From the NCBI RefSeq assembly GCF_013377755.1, contig NZ_JABXWR010000001.1, forward strand, positions 1,623,104-1,687,103: DNA of 64,000 nt, read 5' to 3'. The DNA is from Methanofollis tationis. Lineage in GTDB: Archaea > Halobacteriota > Methanomicrobia > Methanomicrobiales > Methanofollaceae. Under the pieces are notes generated by a model. The model was not told the origin of the DNA and did no database searches. It saw only the letters and a program-made list of their open reading frames with translations. Shown here piece by piece: positions 7,549 through 15,376 of this stretch (positions are counted from its first letter, which is position 1; each line of letters begins with the position of its first letter). A program made the translations under genes and the position numbers.

Positions 7549-8804
7549 ATAGTGTAACGAATCTTCTGTAAAAATAATTTGGCCCTGAATCCAATCTAGA
7601 TTTGGACAAAGGAGAAACAGGGCCATGGATCCCTTAGCGTTAATCGAAGATTATCTTTCCGATAATGAGAATGGCATGAAGACCCTCATCACCTGGTTCC
7701 TCAACCAGGTGATGCTGCTCGAAGCCCTCCACCAGGCGGGAGCCGAGCAGTATGAACGAACCGATGCGCGGAAGGCTCACCGAAACGGCTACAAGAAGCG
7801 CTCTCTAAAAACCCGATATGGAGAAACGATCCTCCAGAAACCACAATTCCGAGAGTTCCCCTTCGAAACACAGGTATTTGGACGCTATTCCCGGGTTGAG
7901 AAGGCTCTTGAGAATGCTATCTTTGAATCCTACCTTCAGGGAGTCTCAACCCGCCGGATCCAGGAGATTGTTGCTCATTTTGGCATCGAACAACTCTCTC
8001 CTGCTTCAGTATCCAGGATAGCAAAGGACCTCGATGAACAGGTCCATGCATTCCTTCAGAGGCCTATTGAACAGGAGATTCCCTATCTCTTTGTGGATGC
8101 TTCGTACTACAAAGTCAGAGAGGGACCACGCTACATCACCAAAGCTCTTCTGGTGATCGCCGGTGTTCGAATGGATGGCTACCGGGAAATCCTGGGAGCT
8201 AGAATCACTGATTGTGAAAATGAGATGTTCTGGTCGGGATTGTTCGAAGACCTCAAAGAACGAGGATTGGTGGGTGTCAAGATGGTTGTCTCAGATGGTC
8301 ATGCCGGGATCCAGAAGGCGGCGGAAGCCGCCTTCCTCGGCGCATCGTGGCAGATGTGCTCGGTCCATTGCACCCGGGCGGTTTTAAAGAATATTCCACG
8401 GAAACATCAGAAAGAAGTTGCTGAGTCCTTGAAGGAGGCATATGGGGACGAGGAAAGACTTCAGCAGCTTGCAGATGATCTGAACGAACGAGGATATCGG
8501 AAAGCGGCCAATACGATCGAGAGATTCATCCCGGGACTTATGAGTTACACGGCGTTCCCGAAAGAGCACGCAAAGCGGATCCGAACGACGAACATGATGG
8601 AAAGAGTCAACAAGGAACTGAAACGGAGAACCAAAGTTGTAGGGGCCTTTCCCAATGAAGAGTCACTCCTCAGGCTGGCAGGATCCATCCTGATGGACAT
8701 CAATGAGGAGTGGGTGACCGGCAGAAGATATTTGACGATGGAGGGGGAATGATCAAACAAGGAGACAGGGCTCAGACGAATTACAGAAGATCTGAAACAC
8801 TACC
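7549..8804 (+). mobile_element. IS256-family insertion sequence, copy 1
   Basis: This element of about 1,256 bp has imperfect terminal inverted repeats. The left end reads ATAGTGTAACGAATCTTCTG. The right end, reversed, reads GTAGTGTTTCAGATCTTCTG. It is flanked by a 9-bp direct repeat and encodes a single transposase. A nearly identical copy lies in inverse orientation at 14120-15375. Its flanks are the two halves of one gene, so insertion was recent and no rearrangement has followed. Confidence 0.92.
7625..8752 (+). CDS. IS256-family (Mutator-like) transposase, copy 1
   Basis: This 375-residue DDE transposase has an N-terminal DNA-binding segment (ERTDARKAHRNGYKKRSLKT). The catalytic core shows IPYLFVDASYYKVREG (first Asp), KMVVSDGHAGIQKA (second Asp) and NMMERVNKELKRRTKVVGAF (Glu), the typical Mutator/IS256 signature. 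The CSVHCTRAVLKNIP segment between the second Asp and the Glu is also characteristic. The protein is identical in sequence to the copy encoded at 14172-15299. It appears intact and probably functional. Confidence 0.95.
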   Translation: MDPLALIEDYLSDNENGMKTLITWFLNQVMLLEALHQAGAEQYERTDARKAHRNGYKKRSLKTRYGETILQKPQFREFPFETQVFGRYSRVEKALENAIFESYLQGVSTRRIQEIVAHFGIEQLSPASVSRIAKDLDEQVHAFLQRPIEQEIPYLFVDASYYKVREGPRYITKALLVIAGVRMDGYREILGARITDCENEMFWSGLFEDLKERGLVGVKMVVSDGHAGIQKAAEAAFLGASWQMCSVHCTRAVLKNIPRKHQKEVAESLKEAYGDEERLQQLADDLNERGYRKAANTIERFIPGLMSYTAFPKEHAKRIRTTNMMERVNKELKRRTKVVGAFPNEESLLRLAGSILMDINEEWVTGRRYLTMEGE

Positions 8805-8938
8805 AAACCGAGGGCGTTGAAGACGTAGTAATAGGTATTCTCCGGGTCCCCGAGGACCAGGAACTTCGCTGTGTAAATCACCGCCGAAGCGGCGACAAGA
8901 AAAATTCCAAGACGCATCTCCCATGTCAGGCGGCGCAT
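8805..8938 (-). pseudogene. Two-helix membrane protein of unknown function, 5' part (interrupted by IS)
   Basis: This is the N-terminal part of the gene continued at 6930-7548. The start at 8938 has GGTGATG upstream and gives MRRLTWEMRLGIFLVAASAV, a membrane helix, then YYYVFNALG up to the insertion point. Beyond the junction the frame runs into the insertion sequence and would end after about 17 foreign residues. Confidence 0.8.
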
Positions 8939-8974
8939 CGCATCATCACCACATAGAGGTGGGAGCGCGGGCAT

Positions 8975-9003
8975 AAAAAAGCGGCGTGCCGGAAAGGCAC
9001 GCC
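8975..9003 (-). terminator. Strong hairpin terminator of the FMN-binding gene
   Basis: On the minus strand GGCGTGCC and GGCACGCC form a perfect 8-bp stem with a 5-base loop, followed by six T residues (8975-8980). It lies about 30 bp beyond the stop of the gene ending at 9034. Confidence 0.75.
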
Positions 9004-9033
9004 TGACGCGGTTGCTGGTGACTATTTGCCCGT

Positions 9034-10623
9034 TCAGGCGTCGAGGATATCCTCGGCGGCCTCGCGGAATGCGTCCATGACGTACGGGATGCCGGAAACC
9101 TCGGCGGCCTCGGGGGTGAGGGCCATCAGGTCGTTCCTAGAGACCGAGGCGAGGCTGAAGTTCCTGCTCCCGGCCATGATCTGCTGCATGCCGGTCTTGA
9201 ACCGCTGCGAGTAGGTGTACAGCGCAATGGCCCCGAGCGGGATCTCGGACATGCGCTCGCCGTACTTCTCCTTGAGCTCTTCGTAGCAGACGAAGATCTC
9301 CTGGACCGTGGAGCCGTACTTCGAGACGGTCTTGGGGAGTTCGCCGGCATCGAGCCACTTCTGGATGTTCTTCCCGACCATGCCCGGGATCATCAGGGCG
9401 CGGCCCATGCAGACGGCCTTGACGTACGGGCTGCCCATGGCGAGCACCTTGAAGGCGTTCGCCTCGTCGGCGATGCCGCCGGCGATGGCGATGTCGGGCG
9501 TGCGGATGCCACGCGCCTTTAACCGCCCGCAGAACTCGTAGGTGAGCGCCTCGATGTAGAAGGTCGGAATGCCCCACTCTTCCATCATCGGCCAGGGGCT
9601 CATGCCGGTGCCGCCCGGTGCGCCGTCGATGGTCAGCAGGTCGATCTTCGCCTCGGAGGAGTACTTGATCGCCATGGCGAGCTCCTTCATGGAGTAGGCG
9701 CCGGTCTTGAGGGTGACACGCTTGAAGCCGATGTCCCGGAGACGGTCGACCTCTGCGAGGAAACCGTCCTCGGTCACGAAGCCGAGACGGGAGTGGCGCT
9801 CGAACTCCTTGATCGCGCCGGCCTTGTAGGCCTCCTGGATCGCCGGGTTCGTCGGGTCCGGGAGGACGATGTAGCCTCTCTTCTTGAGTTCAAGGGCGCG
9901 GTCGAGGGACTTCACCTTGATCTCGCCGCCGATGCACTTCGCGCCCTGACCCCACTTCAGCTCGATGGTTTCCAGGTTGTGCTTGGAGGCGACGTACTCG
10001 GCCGTGCCAAGACGGGTATCCTCGACGTTCATCTGGACCAGAAGTTCGCCGTAGCCCTCGTGGAACTTCTTGTAGGTCTCGATACGGCGGTCCATCTCAG
10101 GGGACTTCGAAACCTTGCCATTGTGGTCGCGCTCGAGCTGCGGGTCGATGCCGCAGACATTCTCGCCGCAGACCAGGGTAATGCCGGAGAGCGCGGCGCC
10201 GACGGCGAAGTGCTCCCAGTTCACGCGGGCGATCTCGGTCGAGCCGAGCGCACCGGTGAAGATCGGCACGCGCATCGGGACCTTGATGTCCCAGCCGTAC
10301 TCCGTCTCGGTGTTGACGGCGGAGAAGACGGCCGTGTCCGGTCCGATCTCGGTGCCCTCGGGGAGGCCGCGGGCGCCCACTGCATAGCCCTGGATATTCA
10401 GGTGGGAGAAGTCGATCGGGTAGTTCTTATCGGCACCGGCGGTGATCTCGCCGAAGGGGCCGGGGTAGAGGACCTCGCGGCCGCGGAACGAGGAGAGCCA
10501 GATATCACAGTTGCCCTTACAGCCATCGACACAGCGCGTGCAGAGGCCAGACATCGGGACGACGTTCCGGGAACGGTTGGAGGTCCCGACTGCTTCGTTT
10601 GCATTCGGTTGTCTAAGATTCAT
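9034..10623 (-). CDS. FMN-binding glutamate-synthase-family protein
   Basis: This 529-residue protein carries the FMN barrel of glutamate synthase: TIDGAPGGTGMSPWPMMEEWG, IAIAGGIADEANAFKVLAMG and AVCMGRALMIPG. The start at 10623 (MNLRQPNAN) was chosen because GGGGGA precedes it; longer in-frame starts lack such a signal. The N-terminal motif CTRCVDGCKGNC offers four cysteines, probably for an iron-sulfur cluster, in place of the two-ferredoxin module seen in the glutamate synthase gene at 1-525. It is far from the GS-GOGAT island and has no amidotransferase partner nearby. Its substrate may not be 2-oxoglutarate, and calling it true glutamate synthase would be unsafe. Confidence 0.9.
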   Translation of the reverse strand: MNLRQPNANEAVGTSNRSRNVVPMSGLCTRCVDGCKGNCDIWLSSFRGREVLYPGPFGEITAGADKNYPIDFSHLNIQGYAVGARGLPEGTEIGPDTAVFSAVNTETEYGWDIKVPMRVPIFTGALGSTEIARVNWEHFAVGAALSGITLVCGENVCGIDPQLERDHNGKVSKSPEMDRRIETYKKFHEGYGELLVQMNVEDTRLGTAEYVASKHNLETIELKWGQGAKCIGGEIKVKSLDRALELKKRGYIVLPDPTNPAIQEAYKAGAIKEFERHSRLGFVTEDGFLAEVDRLRDIGFKRVTLKTGAYSMKELAMAIKYSSEAKIDLLTIDGAPGGTGMSPWPMMEEWGIPTFYIEALTYEFCGRLKARGIRTPDIAIAGGIADEANAFKVLAMGSPYVKAVCMGRALMIPGMVGKNIQKWLDAGELPKTVSKYGSTVQEIFVCYEELKEKYGERMSEIPLGAIALYTYSQRFKTGMQQIMAGSRNFSLASVSRNDLMALTPEAAEVSGIPYVMDAFREAAEDILDA

Positions 10624-10693
10624 GTTTTCCCCCAGTGTAAAAGGGTGGTTCGTGCGAACGATCCATTGACGCCTTGGCGCTATCGCCAAAGTA

Positions 10694-10706
10694 GATAAGT
10701 TTATAA
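10694..10706 (-). promoter_or_regulatory. TATA box of the FMN-binding gene
   Basis: ATTATAAACTTA on the minus strand, about 75 bp upstream of the start at 10623, is the only good TATA-like element in this interval. Confidence 0.5.
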
Positions 10707-10807
10707 TGGCCCACTATTTAGTTCCTTCCAAATGTCTCTCATATATATCTTTTCCATGGTCTTGGGCCGGCCAATGGCAGAAAGAGAGGCAAACAAAAAA
10801 GAATGGG

Positions 10808-11125
10808 TTATTCCGCGCTGACTGCGCCCGGTTCCCCGCCTTCCAGCATCAGGGAACCGAAAATGAGTTTTTCCAGCACCTGGGCGACATACTTCATCCG
10901 CTGCGAGGTCTCCATATTCTCGTAGCGATGGACGTCTGCATAGATCTGGAGGCGGATCAGAGCGAAATGGAGGCGGTCGGCCTCTTCTTCGGAGAGCGTG
11001 TTTGCCTCGTTATAGATCGATTCGATCAGGTCGGGAAAGGTGGATATGTCGGCGATCGCTCCAGCGATCGGCGTATAGATACCGAGGGGGTCCCCGGTCC
11101 CCCTGAGCACCCGGAGAATATCCAT
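10808..11125 (-). CDS. Conserved-looking hypothetical protein downstream of Nbp35/Mrp
   Basis: This 105-residue mostly helical protein (DILRVLRGTGDPLGIYTPIAG, then SEEEADRLHFALIRLQIYADVHRYENM) has no cysteine clusters, signal or membrane segment. I do not recognise a family. It begins at the base after the stop of the Mrp/Nbp35 gene, so the two are one transcript and probably translationally coupled. That hints at a partner or accessory role to the iron-sulfur carrier, which is inference only. Confidence 0.75.
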   Translation of the reverse strand: MDILRVLRGTGDPLGIYTPIAGAIADISTFPDLIESIYNEANTLSEEEADRLHFALIRLQIYADVHRYENMETSQRMKYVAQVLEKLIFGSLMLEGGEPGAVSAE

Positions 11126-12004
11126 TTATCCCTCGACGATTTTGACCAGGTTCTCCATAACGGCGTCGATCGCCTTCCAGGCCGGGGAATTTGCATGCAG
11201 GTTGATGAACGGTCTTCCCTCGTCGCCGGCCTCCCTCATGGTGGGGTCAATCGGGATCGCCCCGAGGTATGGGACGCCGAGTTCCTCGGCCGCCTTCTTG
11301 CCGCCACCCTTGCCGAAAATATCGATCTCTTTCCCGCAGTCCGGGCAGATGAAGCCGCTCATGTTCTCGATGACGCCGATGACCGGGATATCGAGTTTCT
11401 CGATGAATTTCGCCGCTTTTTTCGAGTCCATCGTCGAGACTTCCTGCGGCGTGGTGACGATCACCGCCCCCTTGATGTTGGGTGCGAGCTGCACGATGGT
11501 GAGGGCCTCGTCGCCGGTTCCGGGTGGGAGGTCGACGACCAGATAATCGAGTGAGCCCCAGTTCACGTCCTCAAGGAACTGCTTGATCGCAGACATCTTC
11601 ATCGGCCCGCGCCAGATCACCGGGGTGTCGGCGTCCGGGAGGAGGAATTCCATCGAGACGACTGAGAGGTTGCCGGTGATATGGATGGGCTCGATCTTGT
11701 TCCCCATCACCATCAGTTTCTGCCCCTCGGCGCCGACCATCTTCGGAATGTTCGGGCCGTGGATGTCGAGGTCAAGGATGCCGACGTTCTTGCCGTGGTT
11801 AGCGAGGGCGGAGGCGAGGTTCACCGAGACAGTCGTCTTGCCGACGCCGCCCTTGCCTGAGAGGACCAGAATCACGTGCTTGACGTCGATCTTCACCTTC
11901 GGTGGAAGTCCCTTCTGCGGCGAGTCGCATCCTTCTTTCTGGGCGCTCGGGCAGGTTGAGCAGTTGCCGTCGCATTTTTCCTGTGCGTCTGTGGATTGTG
12001 CCAT
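11126..12004 (-). CDS. Mrp/Nbp35-family iron-sulfur carrier ATPase
   Basis: This 292-residue P-loop ATPase assembles or transfers 4Fe-4S clusters to apoproteins. The N-terminus has an Nbp35-like cysteine segment (CDGNCSTCPSAQKEGC). The deviant Walker A reads SGKGGVGKTT, the Walker B region is VVDLPPGTGDEAL, and the C-terminal cluster-bridging CXXC is ICPDCGKEI. A good ribosome-binding site (CAGGAG) precedes the start and a TATA-like ACTTATAGA lies about 45 bp upstream. The next gene (10808) follows without a gap. Confidence 0.95.
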   Translation of the reverse strand: MAQSTDAQEKCDGNCSTCPSAQKEGCDSPQKGLPPKVKIDVKHVILVLSGKGGVGKTTVSVNLASALANHGKNVGILDLDIHGPNIPKMVGAEGQKLMVMGNKIEPIHITGNLSVVSMEFLLPDADTPVIWRGPMKMSAIKQFLEDVNWGSLDYLVVDLPPGTGDEALTIVQLAPNIKGAVIVTTPQEVSTMDSKKAAKFIEKLDIPVIGVIENMSGFICPDCGKEIDIFGKGGGKKAAEELGVPYLGAIPIDPTMREAGDEGRPFINLHANSPAWKAIDAVMENLVKIVEG

Positions 12005-12099
12005 AATTATCTCCTGAATTTCGTGTGCTCTTTACACGTCTATAAGTATCTGTTTGCAGGTCTGCTAAAATGTTTATATTCGGGCAGGCTTCCACCGGT

Positions 12100-12549
12100 T
12101 CAGGTGCCCGGGTTCCTCTTCATATTCTCCATCCAGCCGACGCTGATGCCCGGGATCGCGTCGACCTCTGAGGAGTACGGTTTGATGTCCAGGAGCGGCG
12201 TGCCGTCGAAGGCGTCAAGCCCCCGCACCCGCAGGGTTCCCCCCTCGACGGCGACGAGGTCGACCACCCCGAAACCGATCGGGTTGGGGCGGTTTGGCGA
12301 TCTCGTCGAGAAGACGCCGCGTTCTGCGGGTTGGCCAGGGGGTATTGCCTTCAGCATCGTCCGGTCGGCCCGGTCGAGCCAGTAGAGGAGGATGAGGTGG
12401 GAGCACCGCTCGACGTCTGCAAGGCCATCGAGGTATTCAGGGAAGACCTCGATCTCGCTCTCTATGTCGGCAAGGCGTCCCTGCCTGGGTGCGTCGCCCT
12501 GACGTTTATACGGGGACCTGATCACCCCGATCTGCACAAGTTCCATCAT
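12100..12549 (-). CDS. TrmO-family tRNA (t6A37) methyltransferase
   Basis: This 149-residue protein belongs to the TsaA/TrmO family (UPF0066 fold), which methylates N6 of threonylcarbamoyl-adenosine 37 in certain tRNAs using S-adenosylmethionine. Visible motifs are IGVIRSPYK at the N-terminus, GVFSTRSPNRPNPIGFGVVDLV in the middle and LDAFDGTPLLDIKPY near the end, all diagnostic. It lies 6 bp after the Cas4-like C-half gene and is the last member of the four-gene operon starting with RNase HI. Confidence 0.92.
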   Translation of the reverse strand: MMELVQIGVIRSPYKRQGDAPRQGRLADIESEIEVFPEYLDGLADVERCSHLILLYWLDRADRTMLKAIPPGQPAERGVFSTRSPNRPNPIGFGVVDLVAVEGGTLRVRGLDAFDGTPLLDIKPYSSEVDAIPGISVGWMENMKRNPGT

Positions 12550-12555
12550 ATCAGT

Positions 12556-13101
12556 TCAGTCTCCTTCAAGGGAAAAAAGACATTCTGAACGGTAGGCGCA
12601 GTTCGCGCATCTGACCGGCGCATTGTGGTTGCGCCTGACTGCCCCGCTTTCGAGGCAGCGGCGCATCTCGTCCACCGTCGAGAGCACCTGCGAGCGGATG
12701 GCGTCGGTGAACTCGATCCGGTGCTGCTGTCCGTCGCCATAGACCAGGATCCCGTACGGGACGCGGGTGCCGTAGCGCTCCTCGACAAGGAGGCAGTAGG
12801 CGCCGAGCTGGAGGATGTGGTTCCAGTAAGGCTTTTTCGCCCGCCCGCTCTTCACCTCGACCGGGATATGGGCCCCGGTCATCTCGTCCCGCAGGACGTA
12901 GTCGGGCTTTCCCGAGATACGGTATTTTTCCGAGAACAACGCATCGCCTGGCTCCCCGAGGTCGGCGTAGAGCAGCTCGCCCTCAGGGATGCCGTACTGA
13001 TCCCGCACCTGCTGTGCGGCGTAGTGCCGCCGGATCGCAAAGACGAGCACGACGGCGGCCATGATCAGGAGAATCAGGACGCCTTGTAAATAGTCGATCA
13101 C
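12556..13101 (-). CDS. Cas4-like PD-(D/E)XK nuclease, C-terminal half with membrane anchor
   Basis: This 181-residue protein starts at a GTG overlapping the previous stop. An N-terminal membrane helix (YLQGVLILLIMAAVVLVFAI) leads to the catalytic core of the Cas4/RecB nuclease fold: GKPDYV with Asp67, PVEVKSG with Glu82 and Lys84, and the QLGAY motif with Gln98 and Tyr102. The C-terminus has CANCAYRSEC, the CX2CX5C that binds an iron-sulfur cluster in Cas4 together with one more N-terminal cysteine. That cysteine and the motif-I histidine are missing here but present in the protein encoded just upstream. The two genes therefore look like halves of one nuclease. No CRISPR array or cas1/cas2 is near. 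Confidence 0.82.
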   Translation of the reverse strand: MIDYLQGVLILLIMAAVVLVFAIRRHYAAQQVRDQYGIPEGELLYADLGEPGDALFSEKYRISGKPDYVLRDEMTGAHIPVEVKSGRAKKPYWNHILQLGAYCLLVEERYGTRVPYGILVYGDGQQHRIEFTDAIRSQVLSTVDEMRRCLESGAVRRNHNAPVRCANCAYRSECLFSLEGD

Positions 13102-13358
13102 ATCAGCCCCCAGAGAAGGATGATCAGGGCAAGGGCGAGGAGACCGTAGCCGAGAATCGTCAGCAGCCAGAAGATCTGCCGCTCGCGCTCGACCCTTGTC
13201 AGGGTGCGACCCACCTCGGCATGCTTCAGGTTGCCGCGCTCGATCGATGGAGACATGGTGGACCGACCGTTCCGTTCGAAGTGCCAGGAAGCGGCGCAGT
13301 AGGAGTATTCGGCGATCTCAGACGCCGAGATCACCGGCGTCCCCTCGCCGGCGGCCAT
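13098..13358 (-). CDS. Cas4-like nuclease, N-terminal half with membrane anchor
   Basis: This 86-residue protein contains what is normally the first lobe of Cas4: ISASEIAEYSYCAASWHFERNG with the first cluster cysteine (Cys21), then ERGNLKHAEVG with the motif-I histidine (His46). It ends in a membrane helix (residues about 62-84) and stops. The next gene begins within its stop codon (GTGA overlap) with another membrane helix followed by the remaining nuclease motifs. On the membrane the two helices could form a hairpin that brings both lobes together in the cytoplasm. A single-base frameshift in an originally fused gene is an alternative explanation. Confidence 0.78.
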   Translation of the reverse strand: MAAGEGTPVISASEIAEYSYCAASWHFERNGRSTMSPSIERGNLKHAEVGRTLTRVERERQIFWLLTILGYGLLALALIILLWGLM

Positions 13359-13780
13359 CAGCGGCCCCTCCGGGCGTCGAGTTCCCGGTTGCAGAGTTCG
13401 TCGGCGCGCCCGATCCAGGGGTCGGTCCGGCGGACCGACACAAAGGTCACCGACGTGAACTGCCCGGCGATACGGAGCACCTCGTCCTTCAGTTCGCGCA
13501 GGTGCTCCTTGTTCACGCGGTAGGCCCCGGTGATCTGGCGGACGACGAGTTCGCTGTCCGAGTACACCCGCACCGGCCCGTCCGTCTGCCGGGACGCCTC
13601 GGTCAGGGCGGCAATGATCGCCCGGTACTCCGCCGTGTTGTTCGTGGCGATCCCCAGATACTCTGAACGTTCGAGAACCGCTCGCCCGCCCTTTACAAAG
13701 AGAAAGGCATAGGCGGCATGGCCGGGATTGCCGCGGGACGCCCCGTCGGTGTAGATCTCAAGATCCTGGGTCTCCGGCAT
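13358..13780 (-). CDS. rnhA: Ribonuclease HI
   Basis: This 140-residue RNase H cleaves RNA in RNA-DNA hybrids. The four acidic active-site positions are visible: IYTDGASRGNPG (Asp), NNTAEYRAII (Glu), VYSDSELVV (Asp) and GRADELCN (Asp). The size is that of a stand-alone RNase HI without an extra hybrid-binding domain. Its stop overlaps the start of the Cas4-like N-half gene in a TGATG junction, so it heads a tightly coupled operon with the split nuclease and TrmO. Confidence 0.95.
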   Translation of the reverse strand: MPETQDLEIYTDGASRGNPGHAAYAFLFVKGGRAVLERSEYLGIATNNTAEYRAIIAALTEASRQTDGPVRVYSDSELVVRQITGAYRVNKEHLRELKDEVLRIAGQFTSVTFVSVRRTDPWIGRADELCNRELDARRGR

Positions 13781-13868
13781 GATGATTCCTGTACATTACA
13801 GGAAGGCAGGGCAGATATGCGTTGGGTTAACCATACCTCTATATGTCGGGAAGGCTGAACCGGGGCAT

Positions 13869-14119
13869 ATGGACACGGAGCGGCGGATTCAAAAGATCGG
13901 TGTCAGACTCGACTTCATCGAGTTCCCCACGCGGCACACCTGCGACGGCGAGAACCTTTCGCCCCGCCTGATCATCGAGGATCTCAGGGCACCCTGCGTC
14001 GCCCTGATCGTGCACAACCCCTATGAGGAGGGGTGCTCGTTCTCCCCATGGCTCGCGTGGAATATCGACCCTCTCAGGCATTCGGACGGCCGCGCCCTGA
14101 TCCCCGAGGGCGTCCCACC
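13869..14119 (+). pseudogene. YbhB/YbcL-family (PEBP) protein, 5' part (interrupted by IS)
   Basis: This is the first half of a phosphatidylethanolamine-binding-protein-like gene. From ATG 13869 it reads MDTERRIQKIGVRLDFIEF, then THTCDGENLSPRL-like family sequence (here RHTCDGENLSPRL) and SPWLAWNIDP, up to EGVP at the insertion point. The rest continues after the IS at 15377. Joining the parts after removing one copy of TCCCACC gives an unbroken protein of about 165 residues. Confidence 0.85.
14113..14119. repeat. Target-site duplication, left of IS copy 2
   Basis: TCCCACC recurs at 15377-15383 on the far side of the element. Only 7 bp match, one or two fewer than at copy 1. Confidence 0.75.
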
Positions 14120-15375
14120 GGTAGTGTTTCAGATCTTCTGTAATTCGTCTGAGCCCTGTCTCCTTGTTTGATCATTCCCCCTCCATCGTCAAATATCTTC
14201 TGCCGGTCACCCACTCCTCATTGATGTCCATCAGGATGGATCCTGCCAGCCTGAGGAGTGACTCTTCATTGGGAAAGGCCCCTACAACTTTGGTTCTCCG
14301 TTTCAGTTCCTTGTTGACTCTTTCCATCATGTTCGTCGTTCGGATCCGCTTTGCGTGCTCTTTCGGGAACGCCGTGTAACTCATAAGTCCCGGGATGAAT
14401 CTCTCGATCGTATTGGCCGCTTTCCGATATCCTCGTTCGTTCAGATCATCTGCAAGCTGCTGAAGTCTTTCCTCGTCCCCATATGCCTCCTTCAAGGACT
14501 CAGCAACTTCTTTCTGATGTTTCCGTGGAATATTCTTTAAAACCGCCCGGGTGCAATGGACCGAGCACATCTGCCACGATGCGCCGAGGAAGGCGGCTTC
14601 CGCCGCCTTCTGGATCCCGGCATGACCATCTGAGACAACCATCTTGACACCCACCAATCCTCGTTCTTTGAGGTCTTCGAACAATCCCGACCAGAACATC
14701 TCATTTTCACAATCAGTGATTCTGGCTCCCAGGATTTCGCGGTAGCCATCCATTCGAACACCGGCGATCACCAGAAGAGCTTTGGTGATGTAGCGTGGTC
14801 CCTCTCTGACTTTGTAGTACGAAGCATCCACAAAGAGATAGGGAATCTCCTGTTCAATCGGCCTCTGAAGGAATGCATGGACCTGTTCATCGAGGTCCTT
14901 TGCTATCCTGGATACTGAAGCAGGAGAGAGTTGTTCGATGCCAAAATGAGCAACAATCTCCTGGATCCGGCGGGTTGAGACTCCCTGAAGGTAGGATTCA
15001 AAGATAGCATTCTCAAGAGCCTTCTCAACCCGGGAATAGCGTCCAAATACCTGTGTTTCGAAGGGAAATTCTCGGAACTGCGGTTTCTGGAGGATCGTTT
15101 CTCCATATCGGGTTTTCAGAGATCGCTTCTTGTAGCCGTTTCGGTGAGCCTTCCGCGCATCGGTTCGTTCATACTGCTCGGCTCCCGCCTGGTGGAGGGC
15201 TTCGAGCAGCATCACCTGGTTGAGGAACCAGGTGATGAGGGTCTTCATGCCATTCTCATTATCGGAAAGATAATCTTCGATTAACGCTAAGGGATCCATG
15301 GCCCTGTTTCTCCTTTCTGCAAATCTAGGTTGGATTCAGGGCCAAATTATTTTTACAGAAGATTCGTTACACTGT
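14120..15375 (-). mobile_element. IS256-family insertion sequence, copy 2 (inverted relative to copy 1)
   Basis: This element has the same length and terminal sequences as copy 1 but lies in the opposite orientation. It differs at a handful of bases, for example near the transposase start and around the codons for FREFPFET. It splits a PEBP-family gene. The 5.3 kb between the two copies is unique sequence. Confidence 0.92.
14172..15299 (-). CDS. IS256-family (Mutator-like) transposase, copy 2
   Basis: This 375-residue transposase has the same amino-acid sequence as the copy at 7625-8752, with an intact DDE core (FVDASY, VVSDGHAG, MMERVNKEL). The few base differences between copies are silent. 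Identity between the copies implies recent transposition within this lineage. Confidence 0.95.
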   Translation of the reverse strand: MDPLALIEDYLSDNENGMKTLITWFLNQVMLLEALHQAGAEQYERTDARKAHRNGYKKRSLKTRYGETILQKPQFREFPFETQVFGRYSRVEKALENAIFESYLQGVSTRRIQEIVAHFGIEQLSPASVSRIAKDLDEQVHAFLQRPIEQEIPYLFVDASYYKVREGPRYITKALLVIAGVRMDGYREILGARITDCENEMFWSGLFEDLKERGLVGVKMVVSDGHAGIQKAAEAAFLGASWQMCSVHCTRAVLKNIPRKHQKEVAESLKEAYGDEERLQQLADDLNERGYRKAANTIERFIPGLMSYTAFPKEHAKRIRTTNMMERVNKELKRRTKVVGAFPNEESLLRLAGSILMDINEEWVTGRRYLTMEGE

Positions 15376-15376
15376 C

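Noticed and set aside
12100-13780. Part of a CRISPR-Cas locus
   Set aside because: Only Cas4-like halves are present. No repeat array, cas1, cas2 or effector gene is visible anywhere in the window.
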